64,000 nucleotides of DNA from an uncultured Anaeroplasmataceae bacterium (GCA_910584005.1 CAJTXR010000001.1:186001-250000), one strand, 5' to 3'. Shown: positions 24,276 to 33,349, counted from the stretch's first letter. The notes: generated by a model from the letters alone, not told the origin. Numbers and translations are program-made.

Positions 24276-24758
24276 TTAAAGCATATGTCCACAATTTTTA
24301 CAATATTTTGATTCCATATCATTTTCTGTATTACAATTGGAGCAAATCTTACTTACCAATAAAGGAGCACCACATTTTTTGCAGTAGCGTTCATTTGGTT
24401 CTACTACATCTCCACAAGAAGGACAGTAGCTATTTTGATCTAAAAAATTTGTTGCAACCTTAGCAATTTGAATTCCAATCCCTAAGTATAGAACAAAAGC
24501 ACCAATTCCTCCTACAGCAGCGAAGGGAATAAATAAGAAAAAAGGAATAAGTACCCAAAAAAATGATCCAAAGTTTTGTACAGAATTAAAGCCTAAAATT
24601 CCAAAAGCAACGAAGCAGAGAAAAGCACCAATTCCGCCTACAGCGGCCATTATGGCACCAATTAAAATTAATTTATCTTTAATTTGCTTCGCTTCTTTCG
24701 AATTTGTAGTTTTCTTTGCTTTTGCAGCAAGATTTTGAAAATAAGAAAATAAACCCAT
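24276..24758 (-). CDS. Membrane protein with C-terminal double zinc ribbon
   Basis: The 160-residue product has two long hydrophobic segments around residues 30-60 and 70-105. Two C-x2-C zinc-ribbon units follow (CPSCGDVVEPNERYCKKCG and CSNCNTENDMESKYCKNCG). This layout is common in uncharacterised Bacillota membrane proteins whose zinc ribbons are thought to bind partners. The upstream 24760-25011 gene ends one base away, so they share an operon. No enzyme activity can be inferred. Confidence 0.78.
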   Translation of the reverse strand: MGLFSYFQNLAAKAKKTTNSKEAKQIKDKLILIGAIMAAVGGIGAFLCFVAFGILGFNSVQNFGSFFWVLIPFFLFIPFAAVGGIGAFVLYLGIGIQIAKVATNFLDQNSYCPSCGDVVEPNERYCKKCGAPLLVSKICSNCNTENDMESKYCKNCGHML

Positions 24759-24759
24759 T

Positions 24760-25011
24760 TTATCCTTTTAATCCTTTCGTTTGACGCTCCATGTTTTCCA
24801 CAACAATATCATGGATATCTCCTAAAGTAGCACAATACTCTAGCAATTTCCAAGGCGTATTGGTGTGAAAATGAATCTTAATCAATTCTTCATCTCCTAC
24901 TGCCAATAGACAATCTCCTTTAATGTTTTGAGTAATGTATTCTGAAATAGTATCTTCATTAAGGTCAGTTCCTGCAATCAGTAATTGTGTATCAAATTTG
25001 TATTCTAACAT
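24760..25011 (-). CDS. Stand-alone FakA/DAK2 C-terminal-like domain
   Basis: The 83-residue product matches the C-terminal domain of fatty-acid kinase FakA (YloV): FDTQLLIAGTDLNEDTI at the N-terminus, GDCLLAVGDEELIKIHFHTNTPWKLLEYC and finally GDIHDIVVENMERQ, the family ending. The kinase DAK2 domain and middle domain are missing. The ATG at 25011 has a perfect GGAGG; an in-frame upstream ATG at 25068 lacks one. It may be a regulator of FakA or FakB, or a remnant; neither is proven. Confidence 0.72.
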   Translation of the reverse strand: MLEYKFDTQLLIAGTDLNEDTISEYITQNIKGDCLLAVGDEELIKIHFHTNTPWKLLEYCATLGDIHDIVVENMERQTKGLKG

Positions 25012-25088
25012 ATTTTTGCCTCCTATTTTACTTTGATTATAATCCGAATATTTCTTTTCTTCAAGCAAAGAAAAATAATTTTATTTTT

Positions 25089-25634
25089 TTATCCTTCTTT
25101 AATTATAATAAAGTCACAATTTTTACGAATGGAATAAGCCTTAAAATATTGATTCTCTAGTGGAATCCATAAAGAAAAAAATTGTTCTTTATTCTTTGGA
25201 TTTCTTTTTATAATTCTTTCCATTTGAATTTTTGAATTGATTTCCATGAAAATCGATAAATCATAATATTTTTCAAAATAAGGATGAAGAGCATAGGCTC
25301 CTTCAATAATCAATACACGTTTTTTCTTCACACATATAGGAGAAGAAAATTCCATTTTGTGACAATCAAATTTTCGATAAGAAAAATCCTTATTCAAATG
25401 GTTTATAACCTCTTCTTTAAATCGTTCATAGTGAATATTCCCACCAGGTGTTTGATATCTTTCTTTAGTTCTTAAGGAAAAAGGTAGAAAAAAGTCATCC
25501 ATATGAATCACATTTGCATCCAGTTTTGTTGCAAGTTCTTCTGCATAAGTGGTTTTTCCTGCTCCACTCATACCGTCTATGGCAATGACAATACTTTCTT
25601 TTTCTTTTAATAATTGATTAATTCGGTCATTCAT
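25089..25634 (-). CDS. Uridine-kinase-like P-loop kinase
   Basis: Uridine/cytidine kinases phosphorylate pyrimidine nucleosides. A Walker A loop (DGMSGAGKTT), a DDFF motif (MDDFFLPF) and EGAYALHP fit the UDK-like family. The 181-residue length is short, as in the small uridine kinase-like proteins of Bacillota. The ATG at 25634 overlaps the stop codon of the upstream ECF gene (ATGA), so the two are translated together and may act on the same substrate. The exact nucleoside is not known. Confidence 0.82.
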   Translation of the reverse strand: MNDRINQLLKEKESIVIAIDGMSGAGKTTYAEELATKLDANVIHMDDFFLPFSLRTKERYQTPGGNIHYERFKEEVINHLNKDFSYRKFDCHKMEFSSPICVKKKRVLIIEGAYALHPYFEKYYDLSIFMEINSKIQMERIIKRNPKNKEQFFSLWIPLENQYFKAYSIRKNCDFIIIKEG

Positions 25635-26208
25635 TTGATTTTTCCCATTTAATATCAATATAATCTTGAATAATACTTGTTCTTGATAACAGAAAAAGCA
25701 TGGAAGGGATTAATAAAAATTGAAGTACGATTCCTGGCCATGCTGTAAGAAAAGCCCCTGTCATAAAGGCCTTCCATGTAAAAGACGTATTAGGAAATAA
25801 ACCACACACTGCTCTTACGCATCCCCAAACAGCTCTTCCAATGAGCATTGAAATTCCTAAAGATAAATATAAATTTAGAATATCATTCATTCTTATTTTT
25901 TTAAATAATGAAAATAAAAACCCACTAAAAAACCCATAAGTAGCGAGTTCAAACATCATTCCAAGAGCAATTGGATAAAAGACAGGGAGCCCAAAAATCA
26001 AAGAACGAGTGAGGGGGATAATAAAACCAATCCCAGCTCCATACCATTTTCCAAGTATAAAACCTGCAAAAAGGACTGGAATATGCATTGGACAAAGCAT
26101 ATTTCCAATTTCAGGAATTTGTCCTGTAAGAAAAGGCATCAGCCATCCAAGTGCAATAAACATTGAAGAAAGGCACATTTTTTGAAGTTGAATCGTCTTT
26201 TTACTCAT
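25627..26208 (-). CDS. ECF transporter S component-like membrane protein
   Basis: The 193-residue product has six hydrophobic segments (first near residue 10) and the S-component N-terminal pattern (KMCLSSMFIALGWLMPFLTG). S components are substrate-specific units of ECF transporters for vitamins and nucleobases. Its start (26208) overlaps the DUF362 stop by eight bases and its end overlaps the uridine-kinase-like start by eight. That suggests uptake of a nucleoside later phosphorylated by the kinase, but S-component specificity cannot be read. Confidence 0.8.
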   Translation of the reverse strand: MSKKTIQLQKMCLSSMFIALGWLMPFLTGQIPEIGNMLCPMHIPVLFAGFILGKWYGAGIGFIIPLTRSLIFGLPVFYPIALGMMFELATYGFFSGFLFSLFKKIRMNDILNLYLSLGISMLIGRAVWGCVRAVCGLFPNTSFTWKAFMTGAFLTAWPGIVLQFLLIPSMLFLLSRTSIIQDYIDIKWEKSNE

Positions 26209-27085
26209 GATCAATGCAAATGAGTTCATATTCTCTAGAACCAATTTTATCTAGCTCGGCTGCTTCTAGAGTGTGAAGTCCATGCTGTCTTTCTACTCGG
26301 TTTACAAAATGATCTCTTCCCTTATCCTTAGACTGATAAATCATATCTATAGATGCCTGATCTATCGCAAGTGGATCTAAGGAAATCATCATTCCAATAT
26401 CTTTCATACACGGATCTTCTGCTACAGCACAACAATCACAATCCACAGATAAATTGACAAGCATATTGATGTAAATGATATTTCCTTTAAAAAAGTTAAT
26501 TACGGAAGCTGCAGCATCAGCCATAGCTTCTAAAAACCGATCTTGTGGTGCAACATGCTCCCACAAATGATATTGATCCTTTGTCACTCCTGCAGTATGA
26601 ATATATGCTTTTCCAGCTGAGGATGCACAGCCTATAGATAACTGCTTAATTGCACCACCAAAGCCTCCCATTGGATGTCCTTTAAAGTGGGATAAAACAA
26701 GCATAGAATCATAGGATTTTATCCCTTCTCCTAAATAATTCTTTTGGATGGCTATTCCATGGGGAATTTCAACTTCAAAATCAGATGTTGCATCCATAAT
26801 ATCCACTCTAAAATATTTTGTCCAGCCATGATGTTTCATAAGCTCAACATGCTTATTTGTTGTATTTCTAGCTCCATCATAGGCTGTATTACATTCAACC
26901 ACTGTTCCGCCAATTTGATCAATTAAAGGTTTGACAAATTCAGGACGAACATAATTTTGATTTCCTTTTTCTCCTGAGTGAAGTTTGATTGCCACTTTTC
27001 CTTTTAAGGATACACCCAAAGTATGATATAGTTCTATTAATCCTAACGCATCGGTTCGCTTGGTAAAATATACTTTTGATTTCAT
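26201..27085 (-). CDS. DUF362 domain protein (iron-sulfur related)
   Basis: DUF362 proteins are found next to ferredoxins and often bind Fe-S clusters. The 294-residue protein has GEKGNQNYVRPEFVKPLID, a VLSHFKGHPMGGFGGAIKQLSIG motif and a late DCDCCAVAEDPCMKDIG cysteine-rich stretch fitting the family. A TATAAT box lies about 35 bases upstream (minus strand) and GGAGG precedes the ATG. It overlaps the ECF gene in an operon. Role unknown. Confidence 0.85.
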   Translation of the reverse strand: MKSKVYFTKRTDALGLIELYHTLGVSLKGKVAIKLHSGEKGNQNYVRPEFVKPLIDQIGGTVVECNTAYDGARNTTNKHVELMKHHGWTKYFRVDIMDATSDFEVEIPHGIAIQKNYLGEGIKSYDSMLVLSHFKGHPMGGFGGAIKQLSIGCASSAGKAYIHTAGVTKDQYHLWEHVAPQDRFLEAMADAAASVINFFKGNIIYINMLVNLSVDCDCCAVAEDPCMKDIGMMISLDPLAIDQASIDMIYQSKDKGRDHFVNRVERQHGLHTLEAAELDKIGSREYELICIDHE

Positions 27086-27127
27086 TATTTGTCCTCCATT
27101 TTCTATGTAATATTATAACATATTATT

Positions 27128-27778
27128 TTATTTATTTACAATATTGTAGCTTTCATCTATGAGGGAAAAAAGGAGGTTTCTATCTATCTCATAATGGAGC
27201 AAAATAGAAATCCAGTACTTTTTATTCATATGATATGCTTTAAAAAAGGTTTTTCCATCTAATAATTGAGCAATTTGATTCGGATCTAATTTAATGTTAA
27301 TAATATCTACTAATTCTTCTCTTGCTAGGCCTAAAGACTTTGCTTTAGTTAATATTAGAATTCCATACCATTTTCCATAATCGTTTTTTAAGACTGCTGC
27401 ACTTGGCGTATCTTTAAAGGGATATACTGGGATAGTTTTATATTTTTTTTGAATATAAGCAAATATATCCTTTCTAAGATTCCGATCGTCAAAACAATAT
27501 TTCTTAATATCTTCTAATACTTTTTCTGCTTCATATCGCAAGGATTGAACCAACGAACCTGTTGCTGTAGTGACTAAAAATGGAATATAGAGCTCATAAT
27601 CTTTATCCATTACTTTGATCTCTACTATTTTTTCTTCTTTTTGAATTTCAATCAAAAAAATAAAATTTTCGATGGTGTCCTTACACAACTTATACTTCGC
27701 ATTTAATAATTTAAAACCATAGGATAAAGCTTTAGGTTCATTAAATTCTAAGGACTGATTTTCATAACTCCATTTCAT
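27128..27778 (-). CDS. YjbR/MmcQ-type protein with N-terminal extension
   Basis: The last 110 residues (from KKYKTIPVYPFKDTPSAAVLKND) match the YjbR/MmcQ fold, a CyaY-like small DNA-binding-type domain with the AYHMNKKYWISILL ending. The N-terminal 100 residues are alpha/beta and not recognised. The length of 216 is longer than simple YjbR proteins (about 115), so this is a two-domain form known in Bacillota. It is transcribed from its own ATG between a TetR gene and the DUF362 gene. Function unknown. Confidence 0.72.
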   Translation of the reverse strand: MKWSYENQSLEFNEPKALSYGFKLLNAKYKLCKDTIENFIFLIEIQKEEKIVEIKVMDKDYELYIPFLVTTATGSLVQSLRYEAEKVLEDIKKYCFDDRNLRKDIFAYIQKKYKTIPVYPFKDTPSAAVLKNDYGKWYGILILTKAKSLGLAREELVDIINIKLDPNQIAQLLDGKTFFKAYHMNKKYWISILLHYEIDRNLLFSLIDESYNIVNK

Positions 27779-27869
27779 CTTAGTACTCCTATTTTTCCTT
27801 TTTTCTGGTTTATAAAAGGCTTTAAAGCCATCCGAATCATTTTCCCAAATATATTCAAAATTTATTTAT

Positions 27870-28382
27870 TTATTTTTCAGTAATTTTTTTAATAATCTCC
27901 ATCATTTCATCAGGTGTTTCATGAAAACCGCGTTTTATCCATTCATCCAAAATTCCATAAAGACCATATGCATAAAAACTATTAGAATAACATTCAAATG
28001 GCGTTTCGCCACACTGTTGCGACATTCTTTTATATATTGATTCAAAATACACCATTTGGAGTCCTCTACGATATAAAAGCAATGTCATGTCTTTTTTACT
28101 TAATTGATACTCAAAATAGGTTCTTCCATTTTCAGCATCAAATTTATTTCGTACTGCAACGTTATGTTCATCTGCCCATTTATCCCAAAGTTTTCCAAGT
28201 TTATAAACGATCGGCTCAGTCTTACTCTTAAAATAACGAAAATAAGTTGCTCTTCCTACCCCTGAAATTTCACAAATTTCAGGAACTGTTATTTTTTCTA
28301 ATGGTTTTTCTTCTAAAAGTTTCAAGATTGCATCAGCAATACACTCTTTCAAAAACTCTGTCACTTTAATACTATTTGCCAT
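27870..28382 (-). CDS. TetR-family transcriptional regulator
   Basis: The 170-residue protein starts with the TetR helix-turn-helix (ITVPEICEISGVGRATYFRYFKSKTEPIVYKLG), and a variable ligand-binding core follows. It is divergent from the HAD/ABC operon, and the 200-base gap contains two identical 13-base TTGATACTATTTT elements and a GATAC/GTATC inverted repeat, so it very likely represses that operon and itself. Confidence 0.9.
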   Translation of the reverse strand: MANSIKVTEFLKECIADAILKLLEEKPLEKITVPEICEISGVGRATYFRYFKSKTEPIVYKLGKLWDKWADEHNVAVRNKFDAENGRTYFEYQLSKKDMTLLLYRRGLQMVYFESIYKRMSQQCGETPFECYSNSFYAYGLYGILDEWIKRGFHETPDEMMEIIKKITEK

Positions 28383-28394
28383 AATTGTCTTCCT

Positions 28395-28557
28395 TTGATA
28401 CTATTTTGCTATTTAATCTCAATTTGTTCACTTTTACAGGAATGGTCTAAATTCACTTTTAAGCAAGTTCAAATGATTGATTTTAATTTAATTAAATGAT
28501 ATAGTTGATACGAAAATATCTTTGTGGACTATTGATACTATTTTATCATATTGTATC
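28395..28557. promoter_or_regulatory. Repeated TetR-type operator candidates
   Basis: TTGATACTATTTT occurs twice (28395-28407 and 28532-28544), and GATAC (28534-28538) is inverted as GTATC (28553-28557). A third TTGATACGAAAATATC lies at 28505-28520. They flank both predicted start regions of the divergent TetR and HAD genes. Binding is inferred, not seen. Confidence 0.55.
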
Positions 28558-28587
28558 TTTCAAATCAAGGATAAAAGGAGGAATAGA

Positions 28588-29280
28588 TTGAATACAATAT
28601 TATTTGATTTAGATGGAACATTACTTCCAATGAATCAGGATGAATTTACAAAAGCCTATTTTGCTGCAATTGTAGAATATTTTAAAAATTACGAACTTGA
28701 CGCACAGGAATTGGTTGCTGCCATAAAAGTTGGTACAAAAGCAATGATACTCAATGATGGCAAAAAGACAAACGAACAAATTTTTTGGGAAGTATTTGCA
28801 CCACTTTGTGGAGATATCAAAGAGCAATTTAATAATTTCTACGAAACAGATTTTGAAAGATTAAAATCGTCTTGTAAATTTGATCCACAAGCAAAAGAAA
28901 TTATAAAATATTTTAAAGATAAAGGATATAAAATTGTACTTGCCGCAAATCCAGTATTTCCACTATCAGCACAAATCAAGCGACTGAAATGGGCAGGTAT
29001 GAACCCAAGTGATTTTTCACTTATAACTTCTTATGAAAATTCACATTACTCTAAACCGAATTCACTATATTTTAAAGAAATTGCAGATCAAATCAAAGTA
29101 AAACCTAGTGACTGCTTAGTAGTTGGAAACGACACAACCGAAGACGAAGCTGCAACTCTTGTTGGTATGGAGTTCTTTTTACTAACGAACTGCCTAATCA
29201 ATAAAAAACGTAAAGATATTTCAAAATATCGGCGTGGAGATTTTGAACAACTAATAAATTTTTATGAAGCAAAGGAGTAA
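28588..29280 (+). CDS. HAD-family hydrolase, TTG start
   Basis: HAD hydrolases are mostly phosphatases. Motif I FDLDGTLLP is at residue 6, motif II lies in VLAANP, and the acidic motif IV GNDTTEDEAA is present. The start is TTG at 28588, after AAAGGAGGA; translating from an upstream ATG at 28522 would add an unrelated stretch. The gene is three bases from the ABC ATPase gene, so it belongs to the TetR-linked export operon. Substrate unknown. Confidence 0.85.
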   Translation: MNTILFDLDGTLLPMNQDEFTKAYFAAIVEYFKNYELDAQELVAAIKVGTKAMILNDGKKTNEQIFWEVFAPLCGDIKEQFNNFYETDFERLKSSCKFDPQAKEIIKYFKDKGYKIVLAANPVFPLSAQIKRLKWAGMNPSDFSLITSYENSHYSKPNSLYFKEIADQIKVKPSDCLVVGNDTTEDEAATLVGMEFFLLTNCLINKKRKDISKYRRGDFEQLINFYEAKE

Positions 29281-29282
29281 TT

Positions 29283-30173
29283 ATGGAATACATTATTGAA
29301 ACTCAAAATCTAGTAAAACAATTCAAAACAAAACTTGCTGTTAATGATGTTTCCATTCACGTTAAACGTGGAGATATCTATGGTTTAATTGGGAAAAATG
29401 GTGCTGGAAAAACAAGTTTAATGAAATTAATTTTGGGATTGACAGTACCAACTAAAGGAAAAATTTTGCTATTTGGAAATGAAAATTTGAATCGAGGAAG
29501 AAAACAAATTGGATCTTTAATTGAAGCCCCAGGACTTTACAAAAATTGTACTGCCTATGAAAATATGCTTCGCTTTGCTACACTTTATGGAGCTAATATT
29601 AAAGAAATTAAACCTCTTTTAAAACGTGTAGGACTTGATAACACAGGTTCTAAAAAAGCAGGAGAGTTTTCACTTGGAATGCGGCAAAGATTAGGTATTG
29701 CGATTGCTCTTTTAGGAAACCCTGAAATTCTTATTTTGGATGAACCAATTAATGGTCTTGACCCTGCTGGGATAAAAGAAATAAGAGATATAATTCTTGA
29801 ACTTAATAAAGAAGGCGTCACATTGATTATCTCTTCTCATCTTCTAGATGAACTTGCTAAGGTTGTTACAAATTATGGAATTATAGCTGATGGGTCCTTA
29901 ATTGAAGAAATAACTGCGAAAGAACTAAATGAGCGTTGCCGAAAATATATAAAAATTGTTACAGATAACAATATAACTGCTTTAAAAATGTTGAAAGAAA
30001 AGTTTTCAGATATAATAATAGAAATTAAAGAAGATGGAATCTATTTATCAAACTATTTTGATAAAACATCACTGATAAATAAAATTTTAGTAGAAAAAGG
30101 TATATTAGTTTCAGAACTTACACTTTCTGAAAGTGGTTTTGAAGAATACTTTATAGAGAGGTTGGGAAAATGA
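29283..30173 (+). CDS. ABC transporter ATP-binding protein (BcrA-like)
   Basis: A 296-residue ATPase with Walker A GKNGAGKTS, signature SLGMRQRLG and Walker B ILILDEPINGLD, and the C-terminal extension usual in the BcrA/NatA family. These pumps export antimicrobial peptides or other drugs. It overlaps the permease gene by four bases. Confidence 0.92.
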   Translation: MEYIIETQNLVKQFKTKLAVNDVSIHVKRGDIYGLIGKNGAGKTSLMKLILGLTVPTKGKILLFGNENLNRGRKQIGSLIEAPGLYKNCTAYENMLRFATLYGANIKEIKPLLKRVGLDNTGSKKAGEFSLGMRQRLGIAIALLGNPEILILDEPINGLDPAGIKEIRDIILELNKEGVTLIISSHLLDELAKVVTNYGIIADGSLIEEITAKELNERCRKYIKIVTDNNITALKMLKEKFSDIIIEIKEDGIYLSNYFDKTSLINKILVEKGILVSELTLSESGFEEYFIERLGK

Positions 30174-30916
30174 AAAATTTATTAAAATTTGAGTTTCATA
30201 AATTGTTTAAACAAAAAAGTTTTTATATATGCACAATTATCATGCTTGTATTGTCTTTTTTTAGCATTTTACTCAATAAGTCCCTTGCCAATAATCCTGA
30301 ACTAAATATGGCTATGCCAACGGTAATGTCCTCACTATTAACGGCGGTAAACAGTTCAAATTTTACTATGATTTGCGGAATTTTTATTGCATTGTTTGTA
30401 TGTACAGATTATGATCAGCAAACTATTAAAAATGTTTATTCTCGAGGATTTTCACGAAGCAAAGTATATTTCGCCAAATACATTGTTTGTTTTTTTTCAA
30501 CACTAATAATTTTTGCTACAATGCTTATATTCACATATGGTATTAGCAAGTCAACTTTTGATGGCGGAAAAGAAACGGGAAATTATGTAGGTTTACTTTC
30601 AGGACAATTCTTATTTTGTATTGCTTACTCTTCATTTGTATTTGCTGTAAGCCTTATTATTAAAAAAGTAGGTGTTTCTATTGCACTTGCCATTCTTGGA
30701 CCTTCGCTTATAGGTACAGTAATAAATCTTTTAGATGCTTTCCTTAAAATAGATGATTTTAAATTAAACTCCTATTGGTTAAATTCTTTTATAAGCGATT
30801 TAACCTCTCTTGCTACAGATAATACTAGACTTATTATATGTACGATTTTTTCAATTCTATATGCAGTTGCATTTATCATCATCGGATACTTTATCAGCAA
30901 GAAACAAGAAAATTAA
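30170..30916 (+). CDS. ABC-2 permease (BcrB-like)
   Basis: The 248-residue protein begins with the ABC-2 start LLKFEFHKLFKQKSFYI, contains a long first loop, and has six hydrophobic segments. It pairs with the BcrA-like ATPase by overlap. A likely role is peptide-antibiotic export; this is inference from family and context. Confidence 0.88.
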   Translation: MKNLLKFEFHKLFKQKSFYICTIIMLVLSFFSILLNKSLANNPELNMAMPTVMSSLLTAVNSSNFTMICGIFIALFVCTDYDQQTIKNVYSRGFSRSKVYFAKYIVCFFSTLIIFATMLIFTYGISKSTFDGGKETGNYVGLLSGQFLFCIAYSSFVFAVSLIIKKVGVSIALAILGPSLIGTVINLLDAFLKIDDFKLNSYWLNSFISDLTSLATDNTRLIICTIFSILYAVAFIIIGYFISKKQEN

Positions 30917-30984
30917 AAATATACTTCTTATGAAAGTGCTTCAAATAGATTCATTGAAAATGAGCGGAAAATGGGTATATAAAG

Positions 30985-31881
30985 ATGTTAAAATTATGCA
31001 TTATAAATTATTTTAAAAGTTTTAAATATATTTTTACACCTCTTGGTACGATGTTTTTAGGTTTATTACTGGGACTTTCAATTTTAATACCAGGAACAAT
31101 AGTGGCACTAGATTCACTCATAAATGAGGTAAAAGAATTAGGAGAAGGTGTTAATCTTGACTTTGGAAAATTATGGGAACAATTACGAGAGGCGATCACT
31201 GCTCTTAATTGGGATAATCCTGGTGATGCATTCCAAATCATGTTTTCAAGTGAATGGATAAACGAGGTTATTATGGAGAGTTTAAACCTGATTTTAGGTT
31301 CAGAATTTTCAATGTTCAGCGAGCAATTACAGAGGATTATTGACACATTTGTTTCCAGCATGGGCACATTATTCTTCATTTTAATCTTCTTCTTTATAAT
31401 TGGATTTATTATAGGCTTTATACTAACGAGATTCTTTATTAGAAGAAATATTGCAAAGCGTACACTTTGGAAATGGTTCTTATCAGTCTTAATTAACGCA
31501 GCATTGTCGGTAGGAATGGTGTTTGGAGTAATTATTTTTTATTCAGTTTGGAAGCCTAGTGCAGTTTTTTCTGCATTACTGCTTTTGATTATTCAAAGTG
31601 TTCTTTCTTTAATTGGAGCGTATTATCTATACGCTTATAAAAAAGTTAAATTGACAAATGTTTTAAACATTAAAAATACAGGATTTTACCTTTTAGGAAA
31701 TACCTTGATTCTTATATTATCTATTATTTTTTCACTTATAGCGATTTTGATTAATGGAATGATGGGAGCGTTCGTTGCACTTGCTATTTTTGAAATTCTA
31801 CTATGTGTTATGACGATGAATGCAGAATCTTATGTGCAGAATTTAATGAAAAAAAATGGGTTTCAATCCTTTAAATTCTGA
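30985..31881 (+). CDS. Hypothetical multi-pass membrane protein
   Basis: I do not recognise it. The 298 residues contain about six hydrophobic segments, the first near residue 20, with a large extracellular or cytosolic loop of about 90 residues after it. It ends with a terminator, so it probably completes the TetR-HAD-ABC operon. The gap of 68 bases to the permease and a weak ribosome site leave some doubt about its start. Confidence 0.65.
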   Translation: MLKLCIINYFKSFKYIFTPLGTMFLGLLLGLSILIPGTIVALDSLINEVKELGEGVNLDFGKLWEQLREAITALNWDNPGDAFQIMFSSEWINEVIMESLNLILGSEFSMFSEQLQRIIDTFVSSMGTLFFILIFFFIIGFIIGFILTRFFIRRNIAKRTLWKWFLSVLINAALSVGMVFGVIIFYSVWKPSAVFSALLLLIIQSVLSLIGAYYLYAYKKVKLTNVLNIKNTGFYLLGNTLILILSIIFSLIAILINGMMGAFVALAIFEILLCVMTMNAESYVQNLMKKNGFQSFKF

Positions 31882-31917
31882 AAAAAATGCATAAATTGGA
31901 TATAGAAGAAATTATTA

Positions 31918-31970
31918 AAAAATAGGACATAAAAAACTGCTATTTTTGGGTTTTTGTGTCCCATTTTTTT
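31918..31970 (+). terminator. Hairpin terminator after the ABC export operon
   Basis: GGACATAAAAAAC pairs with GTTTTTGTGTCC across a loop of about 10 bases, followed by CATTTTTTT. It marks the end of the HAD-ABC operon. Confidence 0.72.
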
Positions 31971-32365
31971 GTATCTTAAGAAGAAGTTTGTAACTTGAAT
32001 TCCTATTTTGAAATTGAATTTGGAAAATTAAATTAGACACAATTTTTAAATTTGAAGAATAAGAATTGAACTTTTGTCTAAACTTGCCTAATAAATGTGA
32101 TTTTAAGCAAGAAAAAAGTGTTGATTTTGTAGTATTACTACTTCATCAACACAAAACATTTTAATAGCAGAGATTTATATGGTCATCGTAAATCTAGAAA
32201 CAATTTACTATTTACTTCATTTGATTTTCTAAGAATAGATGGTTTTAGAACAATTAGACAAAACTCAAATATACCTAATATGTTCTTACTTAATAGAACT
32301 TGTGTATCTATCTAAATGAATATCAAATAATCTATCAAATTACTCTTGCTAAAGAATCTCTAAAT
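31971..32365. other. Non-coding gap with an imperfect inverted repeat
   Basis: No open frame of note. An imperfect dyad near 32118-32152 (GTGTTGAT...ATCAACAC with inner GTAGTA/TACTAC) could form a hairpin in RNA. Otherwise the stretch is low-complexity AT and looks like decayed intergenic DNA. Confidence 0.5.
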
Positions 32366-32977
32366 TCAACTGTCTTTTATATTTTCATATTGAGCATTAA
32401 AAGGGCGAACACAATTGATTATTGTATTGCAAATCATTGATGTTTCATCAATGCAGCCACCTCTTATCCACTCTTCAATGATCGCATAAATACCATTGAT
32501 ATAATAAGCTGACCAATATTTTCTCTGGTCTTCTTCTATATTAAATCTTTTAAATATAGGATATAAAATATTTTCTTGGAAAAATTGGTATTTTTTTATG
32601 GATTGCATAATCATTGGATGTTTCGCAGAAACTTGAAAAACGATTTTATTTTCTTTGATATAATTGAGATACGGCAAAAGATATTCTGGTGTTACAAAAA
32701 TTAAATCTTCTTTACTAGAACTATGTATATTTAAAGCCACATCGCTATCATTTTTTTTAAAAATTGAAAAAAATTTCTTGTCGGTGTTTTTTATTGTTTC
32801 TAATAAAAGAGAATCAATATTATCATAATGCAAATAAAAGGTTGAGCGATTAATGCCAGCTTTTTTGCATATCTCTTTAATTGTAATAAATTCATAGTCC
32901 TTCTCGTTTAGAAGTTCTACTAGTGCTTGATTCATAAGTAAAGCGGTCTTATTAAATTTGCTTTCAAACTTGTTCAT
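32366..32977 (-). CDS. TetR-family transcriptional regulator (second)
   Basis: A 203-residue TetR protein with the DNA-binding part FITIKEICKKAGINRSTFYLHYDNIDSLL. The C-terminal domain has the DUF/TetR_C-like IYAIIEEWIRGGCIDETSMIC pattern seen in regulators that respond to small ligands. It probably controls the adjacent 32996-33349 membrane protein, which precedes it on the same strand by 18 bases. Confidence 0.85.
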   Translation of the reverse strand: MNKFESKFNKTALLMNQALVELLNEKDYEFITIKEICKKAGINRSTFYLHYDNIDSLLLETIKNTDKKFFSIFKKNDSDVALNIHSSSKEDLIFVTPEYLLPYLNYIKENKIVFQVSAKHPMIMQSIKKYQFFQENILYPIFKRFNIEEDQRKYWSAYYINGIYAIIEEWIRGGCIDETSMICNTIINCVRPFNAQYENIKDS

Positions 32978-32995
32978 TACACCTCATCCTCTTGT

Positions 32996-33349
32996 TCATT
33001 CTCCTTCACTAATTTCTTTTGCGAGTTTCATGATTGTAGAACCATATTTCAATTTACCTTTTTCAATCATTTTTTTATGAATTGGATAATTTAAGCAACA
33101 CCCTATAATCCCTAAAATTCCAATAATTATTCCTGCAATCATTGACCCAACACCTGAACCAATGACTTGCATAGCTAAGCACATTCCAGTTCCTAAAATT
33201 AAAGAACTCATTATTCCAAATGTATACGCAAAGATATATGCTGCCTGTTTTGCTTTTGCATCTAATTTTTTTAATTGCTTTACCTTAGTTGTATTTTTGG
33301 ATGCATATTCATTTGCGATATGCTCTGCATAAATTTTATCTGTGTTCAT
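32996..33349 (-). CDS. Small membrane protein of unknown function
   Basis: The 117-residue product has a charged N-terminal part (NEYASKNTTKVKQLKKLDAKAKQA) then two long hydrophobic segments (about 37-60 and 66-90), and a lysine-rich tail. It shares an operon with a TetR regulator, which it precedes. Small membrane proteins of this kind are widespread in Bacillota; the function is not known. Confidence 0.7.
   Translation of the reverse strand: MNTDKIYAEHIANEYASKNTTKVKQLKKLDAKAKQAAYIFAYTFGIMSSLILGTGMCLAMQVIGSGVGSMIAGIIIGILGIIGCCLNYPIHKKMIEKGKLKYGSTIMKLAKEISEGE

Noticed and set aside
28522..28587. Upstream ATG start for the HAD hydrolase
   Set aside because: The extra 22 residues cover the operator region and resemble nothing; TTG at 28588 has a good ribosome site and begins at the HAD motif.
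32118..32152. Rho-independent terminator in the gap after the export operon
   Set aside because: No T-run follows on either strand, and a good terminator already exists at 31918-31970.
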